In this document: positions 12,698 to 25,484 of the stretch, in pieces
How the letters are laid out: the number at the start of each line of letters is the position of its first letter
Position numbering within the stretch: the first letter of the stretch is position 1
DNA from: Andrena cerasifolii
Taxonomy: Eukaryota > Arthropoda > Insecta > Hymenoptera > Andrenidae
Assembly (NCBI RefSeq): GCF_050908995.1
Contig: NC_135125.1
Coordinates: 11,247,011-11,311,010, forward strand
Reading direction: 5' to 3'
DNA: 64,000 nucleotides
The notes under the pieces: model-generated
What the model saw: the letters and a program-made list of their open reading frames with translations, nothing else
Told to the model about the DNA's origin: nothing
The model's database searches: none
Translations under genes and position numbers: made by a program

Positions 12698-13830
12698 CAA
12701 TGAGTACCTACTTGACCGAGGATCGCCGCGCTCCGCATAGTCCCCAACCAAGTTTGCCACGCTTCGCGCAGCAATTACCCACTCGCGAGACACCTCTTCC
12801 GAGAATGAAACGCAATATGTACATAGAATCGAGTAAACTTTATATCGTAAGCCTCTGGACCTCTTTCTTTGCATTTCTGCTCTTCAGCTTGTATGTAGGT
12901 TGCCGCCTGTCTCGGATTCGGGTTTCCCAGAGGCTGTAAAACTGGCATACGCGCGTTATGGTCCTTCGTGAATGGACTAACCCCTAACGGTTCTCGAGGG
13001 TCCCGGGATTCCTTGCCCGTTGTTCAAGTCCCAATTTCAGGTACAGGTAATATGTACAAGGACGGTTCGCGAAAGGACAGCTTCCTTCTGATTGGCGAAG
13101 CGGTAAAAGAGGAGAGAAGAGGTACGAGCAGTACCGAGCCTCGGCCAGGTCCGTTTCGTTCGGTCGTTCGTATCCTCGCGTTTCATAGGCTACTTGAACA
13201 TGACGCTACCGACGTGCCCCCCGATTTTCTGACGGTTTTGCTGACGGAACGCCAGTGACGGTATCGACGTCGGTGATATTCAAGGCGAGCGTAACCGTGC
13301 GCGTGATCGTAGAAGAGGGAAAATACTCTGTCGTACATGAACGTGTACGAATAGAAACCGAAATAGGTATAGAAGTACGACCACCAACACAAGCGCGGAT
13401 CAACGCGTGTACAAATAGCTAAGTAGTTAGTCCATCAGAGTAATCGAGGCTATATCGTAACGTCGCGTCGCATCGCGTCGCCTCGCGTCGCGGCGCAGTG
13501 TGGCGTGGCGCAGCGGTCGTCGCTGGCACTGTATGTCACTGTAGCCTGCTGTAGCTGTAGGGCCTCCGCGCAGTTGGAGCGGCAGCTGCCAGAGCCGTAC
13601 CGATACTCCTCCGCAGCGATCTCGAATCGAGAATTTCTCGCACCGACCTCCGTACCACCGATTCTCTCCGCGTTCCGTTCTACCGCGCCGCGTTACAGTT
13701 TCGTCTCACCGTGTGCCGTGCCCGCGGTCGTTGATAGGCTCGCTGTTTTCGAATAGCGTTCGCGGGCCAAAGAGTTTCTTAGACAGCAACGCAATTGCTT
13801 CCTACCTTCTCGGCCAAAGGATTTTCGAGG
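12698..13830. other. 3' UTR of the espin-like gene and 5' region of the SLC17 gene
   Basis: No additional coding exon was recognised. A CG-rich low-complexity stretch with repeated CGTCGCGTCG-like words lies around 13450-13500, upstream of the SLC17 start. Confidence 0.4.
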
Positions 13831-16800
13831 ATGGCGTCCAATCGAAACGTACTAGGTAAGCAATAAATTAGGGGCTGACGAATTTTGCTGGAGCGCGCGA
13901 ACTTAGGTAGGCACCGTGTGCCGTCGAGTGGTGTCTCCGCGGTGATTCACCGTCGTCTCGTGTCCGTCCACGTTTCTCGCGAACCGACGAGACTTTGGTC
14001 GGCTCTCGATTAACCTCGCTTACGTTCAGGAGACAGAAATTAATAAAAGTGGAAATTATCAGTCTACGATAGCGCATAGTCCACGGCTGACGGTTGGTCC
14101 ATGACGAACGCGCTCCGGCTGATAAAGCGGTGTATAACCATGTATAATCGTGTCTCGATCTTTGACGCGCTTTGACCCGAATTGAGCGCGTCACTTTCGA
14201 AACCAAGCCGAGAAAGAACAGCGCTCGCCACGCGTGACCACCGTCGGCCGCGCAGCGCCGGCCGCATCGCGCCGTTCTGCTTCAAACGACCACGCCGACG
14301 CAGAAAAACGACGCTCGCCAAGGGATAGAAATAGCATCCGGAAACGTCAGCCTAGGTGAAGGTCGCCGTTGAAATTTTTCAAAGCCGCGACGCTACGACC
14401 CTCGCCATCGCCAGCAGAACGCGGGCAGATGTACCTGCCGCGCGTTTCTCCGCCAAATACCGCTGGAGCGCGGGCTGCGCAGTGCCGAGGCGGCGGATAG
14501 GTGAAACCTCGAGGTCGGATAATCGTGCCCCAGATGAAGTTACTGTGCATCGGGGTCAGGAGCGTTAGGACTTGATTCGTTAATTCGTTCAAATGTTCGT
14601 AACACTGATAAACGAGACATCGGGAGGGTTCGAGCGACAAGTTACGTGATTTATACGTATCTCCGCGCGCTTAGCGGTCAACGATGCGTACCACCCCGGC
14701 GCGACGCGGCGCTCCAAGCATTGCCGCGGTCCGCTCGAGAATTGAATAGAACGGGGCGGGGGCTTGAACCGTACGCGAGAGCTTCTCGTATGCCACTCGT
14801 TGAGCTTGCTCCTCTTCAACGCGAGAATGATACGTGATCGCACCAAGTGGATTTACCTACGCGAAGCTCAACCACTCCCACGAACTCGTTACGTGAATTT
14901 TGTCCGAATTCGTTACGCGGATGAACGCATTCGTCGTCACTGAACGTCGACGCTGACCGATGATCTCTTCGCGTTTCGGCCGGACCGATTTCCAAACATC
15001 GCTAGAACGATAATGTAGTCGTCTAGACTCTAGACCGGCCTCGGTGTTATCGCCAAGTAAATTTCTTATCAGCAAGTTTAAACGACTTTTTAGACCGCTG
15101 TTACCGATTATGCAGCCCAATTATAATAAATGCGCTCGCTCACAAGTTTTACTTACCATGTAGGTAGTAAAAATGTAAAAAAAAAAGTGAAAAGTCGCTT
15201 AGAGTTGGCGGGCGAGATGATTAAGTGGTCTGCACTCTGCAGGAACGGAAAGCACGTCGGGAATGGACCTCGCGTTGTTCCGTCATTTCTATTCACTATT
15301 ATCGCGTGCTTTCAGGCTGTCTAACATGCAGACAAGTGCTGAACATGATGGTGATTCTGGGTTTCATGGCGAACTACATGTTACGCGTGAACCTGACGAT
15401 TGCTATCGTGTCTATGGTGACCCACAGCAACCACGCGGACGCTTCGCATTCCAGCAGATCCAACTATTCCAGCGAATGCATCGGTCGAAGGACCAGGATT
15501 CCCGATAATGGTACAACGATCGGCGAAACAGCGGCCACGGTCGGAACTTTGGCCGACACAGCGAAGAAAAGTAATGGCACCTATCCGCCTGCACCAGCTC
15601 TGGTACGTTGCGTCTGACGTTCAACGCGATACCTAGCTCTCGTTCCGTTGCAATTGCAAAGACAATAACGTTCCCGTGCTATTTCGGGAGGAGGCGAATC
15701 AGACCAAGTACCCGTGGAACGAGTACGAAGTGAACATCGTGTTGGGAAGCTTCTTCTGGGGCTACATCTGTACGGAACTACCAGGTGGAAGGCTCGCGGA
15801 AATCGTTGGTGCTAAGAGAGTGTTTGGCTACAGCATGCTGATGTCCAGCGCTTTGACCATCCTGACGCCGTTGGCCGCATCCTACGGTTACATAATGGTC
15901 AGCGCTTTGAGAACGATCCTTGGATTCATGCTGGTACGTTCTCATAGTTCTCAATGATTGATCTTATCCCCGATGCGGCAAATACCTAAATAGCTTGATG
16001 CGCGCAGGGAGTCACTTGGCCCGCCATCCAACCGATGACAGCCCGATGGATTCCACCGACGGAGCGCAGCAAGTTTGTCTCCAACATGATGGGTACGGTG
16101 TAACTCGGTTGAGAAGACCGCTTGCCACGATTCTTCCCCCCCTTTGCTATTGAAAGTTTACGCCGTTACGGTAATTAAGTAAGTACCTACATACATACCT
16201 GAGCACCTGTCTGCCCCGTTTCAGCTTCGTCGCTCGGAGCAGCGATAACTATGCCGATCTGTGGATTCCTGATCGCTTCGCTGGGCTGGGAGTCCGTGTT
16301 CTACGTGACCAGTGTAATCGGACTCCTGTGGAGCGTAGCCTGGTTTCTTCTGATATTCGACACTCCCGCCGAACATCCAAGAATCTCGGTTGAAGAACGC
16401 CGGTATATCGAACAAGCGATCGGAACCACTTGCACGTCAAAGGTAGACCGGACGAGAACGAAAGCAGCAAAGCAGCGAGTAATTCTGCTTTTCTTTCCAG
16501 CGTCTACCCGTTCCGTGGAAGTCTATCTTTCTCTCGGCTCCGGTTTGGGCTATCATAGTGACACACGGATGCAGCGTATTCGGTTACTTCACCGTGGTCA
16601 ATCAATTGCCAACCTACATGAAGTACATCTTGGACTTTAACATCAAAGAGGTTTGCGCTTAGATCCCTACGCGATCACGCGCGCACAGACTGATTTGCCG
16701 TTTGTAACTTGTGCATTTCTGTTGCCAGAACGGGATACTGTCCTCGTTGCCCTACCTCGGCAAATACATATTCGCTGTGGCAACTTCCACGCTGGCCGAC

Positions 16801-17369
16801 TATCTGCTCCGAAGGAAGAAACTCTCGGTAACGGCTATCCGGAAGATTTTCACCACCTTTGGTAAGTAGGCGCGGTCTACGCCGCCGCTTTCAAACGGCA
16901 CTGGTTTAATTGCTGTCCCCGCTTGGCAGCTGTTATGTGTCCAGGGCTATTGATGATCGCCCAAGCTTATCATGGATGCGACCGCGTTACGTCCGTGGCC
17001 ATCTTCACGATCGCTCTGACCGTGAACGGCGCTGTGACTGCCGGTTACTTGGGGAACGGCTTGGATATCGCGCCCAACTTCTCTGGAACTATTTTCGGCA
17101 TGGCGAACACCCTCAGCTCCCTGGGCGGATTCCTCAGCAGCTACATGGTCGGCAGGATCACGTACAGGAATCAAACGTACAGTCAGTGGAGCATCATCTT
17201 TTGGATCCTAGCGACCACCTACTGTGTCGGAGCTCTCACCTTCGCGGTTTTCGGCACCGGCGAATTGCAAAGCTGGAATAACCCAGAGCAGTCCGAGGAT
17301 CCAGAGAAAACCACCGTCGAATCAGGCGTCGAAGAGTCCGTGCCCCTTAAGAGCAAAACGACTTGCTAA
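13831..17369 (+). CDS. SLC17-family organic anion/phosphate transporter (MFS)
   Basis: Exons are 13831-13855, 15316-15570, 15662-15933, 16008-16092, 16225-16442, 16501-16650, 16729-16861 and 16930-17369; phases agree and give 525 aa. The first exon starts with ATG and encodes only MASNRNVL plus one base. Family marks include NYMLRVNLTIAIV in the first membrane helix, SFFWGYICTELPGGRLAE, and about 12 hydrophobic segments. SLC17 proteins (sialin, vesicular glutamate and insect phosphate cotransporter types) move anions with Na+ or H+. The substrate cannot be told from sequence. One junction is uncertain: an alternative donor at 15603 gives a longer glycosylation-rich loop but the wrong phase for the next exon, so I prefer the GTAATG donor at 15571. 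It lies head-to-tail downstream of the espin-like gene. Confidence 0.9.
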
Positions 17370-18394
17370 CGCGATCGATGCCGATGCCGTTGCCGACCGT
17401 ATCTGACATCTTTCGACAGCGGACGCTGGTTCGGAGTACCTCAGCCGTTAGGTCGGTAACACCTAGACAATTGCAATTGTATTACCAAATGTTCCTTATT
17501 TTAATACACGAAACAACCTCCGTAATTTATAGAAACAACCGTTTGTATGATTGAAATGAAAAAAAAAAGCAGCATAGATAACGGAGGGATGCGTCGCGAT
17601 GCCCGTTGCACGAGGCACGATCAAATGTCGACATTCCACATGTATCTGGTGCGACGAATCCGCTTCTCGTCGGCAGCCGCTGATATCTATAACTGGAAAG
17701 ATTACTGGCGATTTATCACCGAGTCCGTATCAAAACTGTAGCTCGAGCCAGCTCTTTTTTCTTCCTTCATCTTCTAATCCTTTCCTTTGAAATGTTGGGT
17801 GAATTCGGCGATGAAGATATTACATGCGTAGTCGGGTATCGAGGGACACGAGAGACGGTTACAGCAGGAGCAGCAGAAGCAGTAAGAGCAACGGGATGGA
17901 GGGCAGAGAAAGTAGAGAAGGATGGTAAGTATCGCGGCCTGGCGCGGCGACCGCGTCGCGATGACCGGCGTAGGGGCGCCGCGCCGCTCCGTGCGTTGCA
18001 GTGATGTTCGCCGTGACGCGTGGCGCTGCGGCGCTCCACCAACGTATTAGGAGCGCAGCCGAACGAGCAACTCTTCCTCTACCCTTCCATGCGTCCATTC
18101 TTCCAATCTTCGCTCGGTTACTCAACTTTCCAGCTGGCGATGTAGCCTCTCCTTTCGTTCCGTCTCTGTGGAGTGTGGACGCCGGACTTCAGCGCTAGTC
18201 ACGGCTGGTCGTTGCTGCGGATACTTATTACGATGATGAACATTCGGAAGGGAAAATGAAGTCTCGATTGAAATCGACCGACCCTCCGTACTTGCACCGT
18301 AGAAACTCTAGAAACGCGCTAGGCTAGGCAGAGAAGCAGATAACTGATAAGTGGTCTGATAGTGGATGGAACGATGGTGATTGGTGATCAGGTA
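17370..18394. other. intergenic, one possible first exon
   Basis: Downstream of the SLC17 stop codon. It contains a 133-nt ATG-started frame (17792-17924) ending at a strong GTAAGT donor, listed separately. No other coding signal was found. Confidence 0.35.
17792..17924 (+). other. candidate alternative first exon (ATG, phase 1 donor)
   Basis: The open frame starts with ATG at 17792 and runs 44 codons plus one base to the donor GTAAGT at 17925. Phase 1 matches the acceptor of the bHLH exon at 38451 (CT|GGC|GTG|ATG), so joining would stay in frame. The peptide is low in complexity (Ala, Glu, Arg rich). A phase match occurs by chance one time in three, so this is only a hypothesis. Confidence 0.2.
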
Positions 18395-18903
18395 AAATAA
18401 AAAATATATAAATAAAAATTTTATGTTAAACGATTTTATTAAAAATGTAAAAATTAAATTAAAATGCACTAAAAACTGAAAAATTATTCTTTTCTTGTAG
18501 TACAGTTTTGGTGGTGTTAATATCACTTTAAATAAAATCGTGGGGCACGATAATTCGTAACGGGATATGAATCACTTTAATACAGAAGCAAATATCGAAA
18601 TGAATTTGTTGTTAGAAAGTTTTCATTCGCATTAATGAAACAAAATATTTTAATTGCGGGATACAGATTGTAATGTGACTTAAAACTGATAAACTGTAGT
18701 TGATGATGTTTTGCCAACCGATTCTGCAACTTCTGGTTGCACATGGAGCCCCACGATTTTATTTAAAGTGACATTAACACCATCAAAATTGAAGTACAAG
18801 AAAAGAATTATTTTTTAGTTTTTAGTGCATTTTAATTTAGTTTTTACTGCATTTTTAATAAAATCGTTTAACATACACTTTTTCTTATATATTTTTTATT
18901 TTC
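18395..18903. repeat. AT-rich foldback repeat with ~150-bp arms
   Basis: Arms at about 18395-18547 and 18749-18903 are inverted copies. Shared words include AACGATTTTATTAAAAATG and TTTAAATAAAATCGTGGGGC, read on opposite strands. The spacer is about 200 bp with no coding frame. The structure is that of a MITE or foldback element; its exact ends are unclear. An AAATCGTTTAA word recurs near 19260. Confidence 0.75.
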
Positions 18904-19315
18904 TAGTTTTTAGTGTTTGTGGATTTTTTTCGGATCATTTCTCGATAAATTGTGTGTTTTCGGTAATCGCGATGCGACTAGCGTCCCGAACGCAGGGACT
19001 TTTTTCCGTTTTCTTAAAGAACGCGAGTGGCTGATTTCAAGTCGTTTGGATTTGTGTTTATGGGTTATATTTATTAATGACTGGATAGTTTTTTCACCCG
19101 CTAGGTGTTAATATTTTTTTTTAAATATTGCATTGTCATCCAAACTACACGCCTGCAAAGTTTCAAGACAATTGGATAGTTGGAAGTGGGTTAAATTTGA
19201 GTCGCCATATTCGAGCCACACAAACGTGCAAACAAACAGAGGATCGAAGCTGAATAAAATCGTTTAAAAAGAGAATGCAAGGAATTCGCGGCCGATAGCA
19301 CCGAATTCAATCGCT

Positions 19316-19352
19316 ATGTCGAGGAGAACAGAAGACCAGGAGAAGGATGAAG
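19316..19352 (+). other. candidate alternative first exon (ATG, phase 1 donor)
   Basis: ATG at 19316 encodes MSRRTEDQEKDE plus one base, then a strong GTAAGC donor. The phase fits the bHLH exon acceptor at 38450. No conservation can be judged from sequence alone, so this is a hypothesis only. Confidence 0.25.
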
Positions 19353-20590
19353 GTAAGCACGTGGAAAGTTTGCCGCGCGGGACCGCCCGCTCGATGGAAC
19401 GTTTACCAAGGAAGCAGGCGAGAGCGTTAGTCGTCGTTACCTTCTTCGATTCGATGCTATCCTCGTCCTCTGTGATTAACTAAGGTTTAATCAGCTTTAC
19501 AAGCTAAACTTCTTTTGTCAACATGCGCGTGCATGATAATCCGCGGCTACCTTTCCATTTCCACCCTATTGGACAGCCGAAAGCACTTGAACTCGCTCCA
19601 CCAATGCTATTCCACATCGGATGAGTTCCGAGGATCACATCTCGGTTCTATCTTTGCCAGTGGCATAGCCGTGCGTCGTCTCGCCGTTTCGTAAGGTAAG
19701 TTTATCCATCTCATGGGACCCTGATCGCGTCGTTCGCGGGACGGTTGTTAAAATCTCAGTGGGAGTACGATAACTTTCATACCTATTACGTTACGACGCA
19801 ACTGCAACCGCGATACGTCCAAACACATAGTACTATGTGTGTATGTACGCATGCTTGGGCGGTAAATGCTTCGGTATTCCAAACACTGTTGTGTTCTCAC
19901 TATCCACGAGGAAAGCAACGAAATTTGCGCGGCGTCTTTCCGCGCGAGGCAAAAGCTGAAGCACGGAACGCGCAGGGCACCGCGCAATTTTTCAAAGCAA
20001 CTGCTTGGAAAGTTCCGTGCCGAACCGTAGGCACACGGACGATGATTAAGGATTCCTGTAATAACGCGTTCTCGAGAAAAGAAGGATTGCACGCACCGAT
20101 CTCGAGGAACGTCGATGCCCTCGAGTGCTCGGAGAGGAACTTTCAGCGCTGCGAACTGCTGCCCTGCCGCCCCCGACTCATGGGAACAACCTCCAGGCGA
20201 TGCGGACCAACGTTCAACGCGTCTCCTCTGCTCCCATCCTGATGTCTCTCTCTTCTTCTCCGACCCCTCTCTTAATCGCGTGTGCGTGCAGTAGCGCGCG
20301 CGCTCCAGCCTCCCGTCCTTCACTCGCAGGCATCGATGTTGAAATGAAATCGTGCGTAGCACCTAGAGTTCCAACGGCCCACAACCGGTCATTTCAGAAG
20401 AATGTGCTGGCGATTCCGAGATCATGAGACCAAAATCTACCCACCCTTGCCACGGCCCAATGAGCGTATTACGCGGTCCGAGATTCGAATAAATCTGGGC
20501 AGAAGCTTCGCGCCTTGTGACAAGAACGCTGGCAAAATAATGAGAGGCGCAATACGTATAACACATATGTAGCTAGGCATAGGTGTGCGA
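19353..20590. other. non-coding, no gene recognised
   Basis: GC-rich DNA. Long overlapping open frames occur on both strands around 19745-20362, but they lack domains, codon bias or splice context and look like chance frames in CpG-rich sequence. Confidence 0.4.
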
Positions 20591-21363
20591 GGGTGGCTCT
20601 TATTTTTGATTTTTTAATTTTCTTCGGGGCACCCTCCAGAAGAGTTTCAAATAATTAAAAAAAAATCGTGTGAAGTTTGAGCTCGATCGGATAACGGGAA
20701 AGGGTGCCCCTGGGCCCTTAAACATTTAAATCATTATTTAACAGCTCGCGAAGTCGATTTTGTATAATATCCTACAAGTTATTGATTAAATAAAAAAATA
20801 TGTCCGACAAAAGTTGTAGATCCGGACAAGGAGCATCTTTTATGTTGTATTACTTTTTCTCGGGCGACCAACGGTTTTCGAAAAAAGTCCGAAAAACTAG
20901 AAAAAACTTTTTTCCCCTCAAATTTTGGAAGTTTAAATGCTTCTACTTTTTATTGATGAAGGTGAACAAAAAAATGGAATGTTTATTTTCGAGGAATATT
21001 TTTTAAACATTTAAGGGGGGACATATACCGAAATATGCGGAAAAGATAAAAAAATCTTATTTTCAGTGTTTGATATTTTCTACGTTTGATTATTCATATA
21101 TGTTTCCTGAAAATTTGGCACCGAAATTCGCAAAAATTTCGAAGATATAGACTATATTTTCGCAAAAATATCGAAATATGAGACTCTATATCTTCGAAAT
21201 TTTTACGAATTTCGGTCCGAAATTTTCAGGAAACATTCATGACATATCAAACACTGAAAATAAGATTTTTTTTATCTTTTGCCACGTGTTTGGAACTATT
21301 CCGGAGGTTGCCCCGAAGAAAATGTTGAGAAAAAATTTTACCAAGAGCAAATAAGAGCCACCC
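20591..21363. mobile_element. 773-bp inverted-repeat element with inner palindrome
   Basis: The ends GGGTGGCTCTTATTT and its reverse complement are perfect over 15 bp, and further similarity runs inward through CTTCGGGGCA. An inner inverted repeat spans about 21050-21270, with TCAGTGTTTGATAT and TTCAGGAAACAT-type words on both arms. TA follows the right end; the left is preceded by GA. There is no transposase frame. Confidence 0.8.
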
Positions 21364-22291
21364 TAGTGCGCGTACGCCCTTTGACTCGTTGAAGCTGGGA
21401 AAAGGGGCAGAGATATGTGAAAAGATGCAAGTGATCGTATGGATGCCGAGAAAGCGAACAAAGGGAGAGAGGAGAATCGAGGATTGCGGCAGAGACGCGA
21501 TAGCGGATTCGCGGAGATGGCGAGGTTAGAGTCGCGGTCGTGGTCGAACGATGGAGACGAAAGGGAAAGGGAACGAGAAAAGGGCCGAAGATGAGCGGCA
21601 CGTATGCGAGGTATGCGGGTGAGAAAAAGCCCGGGGCGGCTGACCGAGCGATCCGCCCACGTTTAACGTGCACACCGACGCTCTCCATCCAGACCCAGAC
21701 TCTCTCGCGGCCCTCGATAGCTGCAACCGTGGTAACACGGCTGCTGCTGGGTGCTCCTATTTGCTGGCAGTGCTGCAGCGTTGTCCTCCTTCGAACGGCA
21801 ACGAGTTTTGGAGCATGGCTGTGAACCACGCGAGACGCCCGTCGTTGCACGCGATTCGGGGAACTCGAGAGAGGATCGAACGAACGCCCCCGCGGGCACA
21901 CGCCATCGTCACGCGATACCTCCTCATCCCAGAAACAAGACAGAAGCACGGTTTAAGGGCCCTGAGAGATAGGTCGCTCGTACCGCTGCCGCTGCCGGAG
22001 AAGAAGCAAGGATAGCTAAGCTAAGCGATAAGAATTTCGTAGAGAATGAGTGGGAGCGATAATTGCCACTAATTACTGTTAGAAGAAGCGCGTATTCGAC
22101 ACGTGAAGGTTCAGCCGAATCCCGGCTGCAGCGCGCAACGGCAGTAGCGGCAGCGTTGCGTGCTAAAGTCGCCGATGCTCGTGCCCTTATTATGGGGGTC
22201 GCCCACATCGCGACCGACACACATCCGGTGCACGAGTTCGATCCGCCGTAGAGCGTCCTATTTTTCTCCTGCCACACCACCAACGTATCAC
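21364..22291. other. non-coding, GC-rich
   Basis: Open frames of up to about 200 codons occur on both strands (21338-21949 and others) without recognisable domains. I take them as chance frames. No RNA gene was seen. Confidence 0.35.
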
Positions 22292-23230
22292 GTAGAGACA
22301 CTATAATCAGAGTCTGGCCACGAGCCACTGCCCGCCATGTTTGGGCTGAATCCTAGCAGAGAGAAAGAGATACGCACCATTTCACTCTTAACAACTCTTA
22401 CGTTTATGGCGGTATTTTACTTCTGTTTACCTCGCGTAAATAGGTGTACGCATAGGTATACCAAGAAATTCTAATTGCGATTGATTCATACGAAATGGGT
22501 GGATGTACAGCACCCTTTTGCAAAAATTTATTGCAATTAAGACTGGTATGATTGACAGATTTAAAAATCAGCGGGAATTGACGAAAAATGGCGGGCTAAT
22601 CAACAGTGGCCAAAAAAGGTCATGTTATGAAAGTATATACATTATTTTTTTACTACCCAAATGCACATTCTCAGATGAATAGATGTTACAAACAATTAGA
22701 ATAGTATGACGAAAAACGTTTCCTATTAACTTTCAAACATACATTTTTTTAAAAATGTGTTACAATTAAGATTAGTATAATTGACAGATTTAAAAATCAG
22801 CGGGAATAGACGAAAAATGGCGGGCTAATCAAAAGCGGCCAAAAAAGGTTCTGTTATGAAAGTATATACATTCTATTTTTACTACCCAAATGCACATTTT
22901 CAGATGAATAGATGTTACAAACGATTAGAATAGTATGAAAAAAACGTTTTCTATTAACTTTCAAACATATATTTAAAAAAAAAAAATGTGTTACAATTAA
23001 GATTAGTATAATTGACAGATTTAAAAATCAGCGAGAGTAGACGAAAAATGGCGGGCCAATCAAAAGTGGTCAGACTCTGATTATAGGGCGGTATTCTCAG
23101 TCGCTACTTATTCTTAAGCAAATGCTTAAGCATTCCTCTACTAACATAGTAACTAGCAAAGGATGCCTCATGCTTAAGCATTTGCTTAAGAATAAGTAGC
23201 GACTGAGAATACCGCCCATAGTGTCTCTAC
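22292..23230. mobile_element. MITE with internal tandem repeats and 6-bp target duplication
   Basis: Both ends start GTAGAGACACTATAATCAGA, the right one read on the other strand once the nested insertion at 23086-23217 is removed. The direct repeat TATCAC flanks the element (22286-22291 and 23231-23236). Inside, a unit of 229-231 bp repeats in tandem, with ATTGACAGATTTAAAAATCA at 22551, 22780 and 23011. No protein is encoded. Confidence 0.88.
23086..23217. mobile_element. 132-bp nested MITE with perfect 48-bp TIRs
   Basis: The element begins GGGCGGTATTCTCAGTCGCT and ends with the exact reverse complement; the match is perfect for 48 bp, leaving a core of about 36 bp. It splits the right end of the element at 22292-23230. 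ATA flanks both sides (23083-23085, 23218-23220). Confidence 0.9.
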
Positions 23231-23236
23231 TATCAC

Positions 23237-25166
23237 CTATAGATACCTACTTACTCAGGTACATATGCATAGCTGCGCGATGTTCGCGTGCTCGAGCAGC
23301 TTCCGGTTTCGGGCTTGGGCCGAGCCCTCTCGAACGCGAATCCGTGTGCGCACATATCAGCCCGCCCGTCCTTCCACCTGTCTCAACGCTCGCTCTTTGA
23401 AATTTCCTCGTCCGAACGCCGTGGCCAGTTGCTCAGGCTTCGTCGAAATTTGCACCTGACGCGAAGCAAAGGCAGGCCCTCGGCCGAGATCGGCCAGCGA
23501 TAACGACGTAAATGGTTCTGAATTGAGACCAGTTCCCTTGCACGGCGATCGACAAATGACCCAGCGAAAAGAAAGGTTCACTTTCGTGCAGCTTTCCATC
23601 GTTCTCCGTCGAACAGCCATACCTAAGTGTAGGTACCTGCTGCTCAGTCTCGGCAGCCAGCGTTCGGTACAGCGAAGTGCTCGCTAAGTAAATTCCTACC
23701 GCAGCGCAGCGGATATTCGCGGGCTGTACGCGCGCTCGCCACGATTGCGATCGCGATCGCGATTTCCGTAAACGCGGCGATACGGTTAATTTCGCAAAAT
23801 TACGGGCACCCGTTACCGGTTACACCATCGTAACGCGCGCTTTCAGCGTTCGGTGTTACGGTAACACCTGACGCTCGTGCGAGCAACTCCGGGTCCCTGC
23901 TATCACCTGCTTGCTCGTCGTACGTAATTTTAAAGCGCCTCCCGTTCGCCGTGCAATTCATTGCTATGCAAAAAAAAAGAAGCGAAATTTATCGCGCCAA
24001 GACATCCCGTTCGATCCTCGAACTAATTAAGACTTTGGATAGCGAGGCGACTGTGGATCGCGCACCTGCATCCAGAATATTCCGCGGGAAGGAGAGGTCC
24101 GTGCAACATGTACCCTCGTAGCTCCTAAATTCACCCAGCAGATTTAAAATGCTTGAAGTCCGTCGGTGATTCGGCAGCGTTGCTGGGCCGCGCGTCGGGC
24201 TTCGTCCATTCGAATTCGGTAGAGGTAGCTGGCAGAGGAAAGAGCGGCGCGACGCGGCGGAGCGATTCAAGTAATTGGAATCTCGCAGTCGCACTGGCGC
24301 CAGCCGTGCCGGTAACTTTATATCGATTGGAAGGCACGGCTGTCGGCGCGTGCAGCCCTGCCGAGGATGCTCGGCTGCTCGGTTAGCCAACCACCGAATG
24401 TGTAGAGCCGAGTAAAGCGAGTAGAGCACCGATGTATTTATACGACGCGCGAGAGGTACATCTGTTCCCATCCGGGCACGTGTCGGCCCACGAAATTAGA
24501 ACGTTCCGAGGAAGCCGGGAAAAGAAGACGAAACCAGCCAAATCGAGCGCACGGAAAACATGCAACGTATCTGGCCGTCGCGTCGCGCCTGGCGCGTCTC
24601 CTCTCTGGCCACCAATCGGCAATCTCGAAGGAGCCGCGACGCGATAGGCACGGCACCAGACTCTTCAGGAAATTCAGCCGAACGCTGAGGACTGCGACGC
24701 GGCGCGACGAGTGGCGCCGCGGGGACCGCAACCCGTCCTTGTCCCGTGAGATCAGCCGAGACGAGGCGCGGTTGCGTCTGTTCCGGCGATCTGAACTCAT
24801 TTCGTGGCAACTCGAGTCGCTCAGCGTTCGCGCGCTCGTCTTTTCCCGTCGCGTCGCGGCTGTTCCTCCCGCAGCGCCCATTAGCTCGTATCGTAGCTTT
24901 CGGCTACCGTATCCTTGCGCGTGTTGGCTATTTTCTGCGTAGCTAAACATTTGTCGCGCTCGACTAACCAGCTGTATTGCCAGGTGTCTTGTGGGTGGAA
25001 TGGAAATAGACCGAGTATCTCTCGCGTCCGACAGGCACTACTTTCGATCTTCCCTCGCAACACGCATTCGGGAAACAATTTGCAGACTGCGCGCCACTCG
25101 CTGACGAATCATCTCCTGCGATCGGGCCGTACCGTTCGAATCAGAAACCGCAGGGAATAGGTATTA
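23237..25166. other. non-coding, no gene recognised
   Basis: GC-rich DNA with many overlapping short frames on both strands and none with a domain or exon structure. TAGGTACCT occurs at 23630. Confidence 0.4.
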
Positions 25167-25484
25167 GGGCGGAGCGGAAAATTTAAATTTGAATTTTCAG
25201 TTGGCCTGGGTGCCGGATAGTTGTCTTTTGATCAACCAAACACAACTGTAAACGAATTTTGGAGAAATATTCATATCTGCAGGTTCCTTTTACCCCTAAA
25301 AATGATTATACGGTTGTATGATTGTATGATCATTTTTAGGAGAAAAAGGAATCTGCAGATATGAATATTTTTCCAAATTTTTTTACAGTTGCGTTTGGTT
25401 AATCTAAAGACAACTATCCCGCACCCAGGCCAACTGAAAATTCAAATTTAAATTTTCACCTATACATATAGTATCGCTCCGCCC
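25167..25484. mobile_element. 318-bp palindromic MITE, TA flanks
   Basis: The ends GGGCGGAGCG and CGCTCCGCCC are exact inverted copies, and inverted similarity continues across the element, for example GTTGGCCTGGGTGC on one arm and GCACCCAGGCCAAC on the other. TA flanks both ends (25165-25166, 25485-25486). It could fold into one long hairpin. No coding capacity. Confidence 0.88.

Noticed and set aside
19745..20362. 165- and 204-codon frames overlapping on opposite strands
   Set aside because: CpG-rich DNA has few stop codons. Neither frame shows a domain, signal peptide or exon context.
21338..21949. 203-codon frame on the minus strand
   Set aside because: Composition is Ser/Arg/Pro without any motif. 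The other strand is equally open.
22551..23031. Regular ~230-bp spacing resembling an array
   Set aside because: Only about two and a half units occur, lying inside a transposon. Units are long and near-identical, not short repeats with unique spacers, so it is not a CRISPR array.
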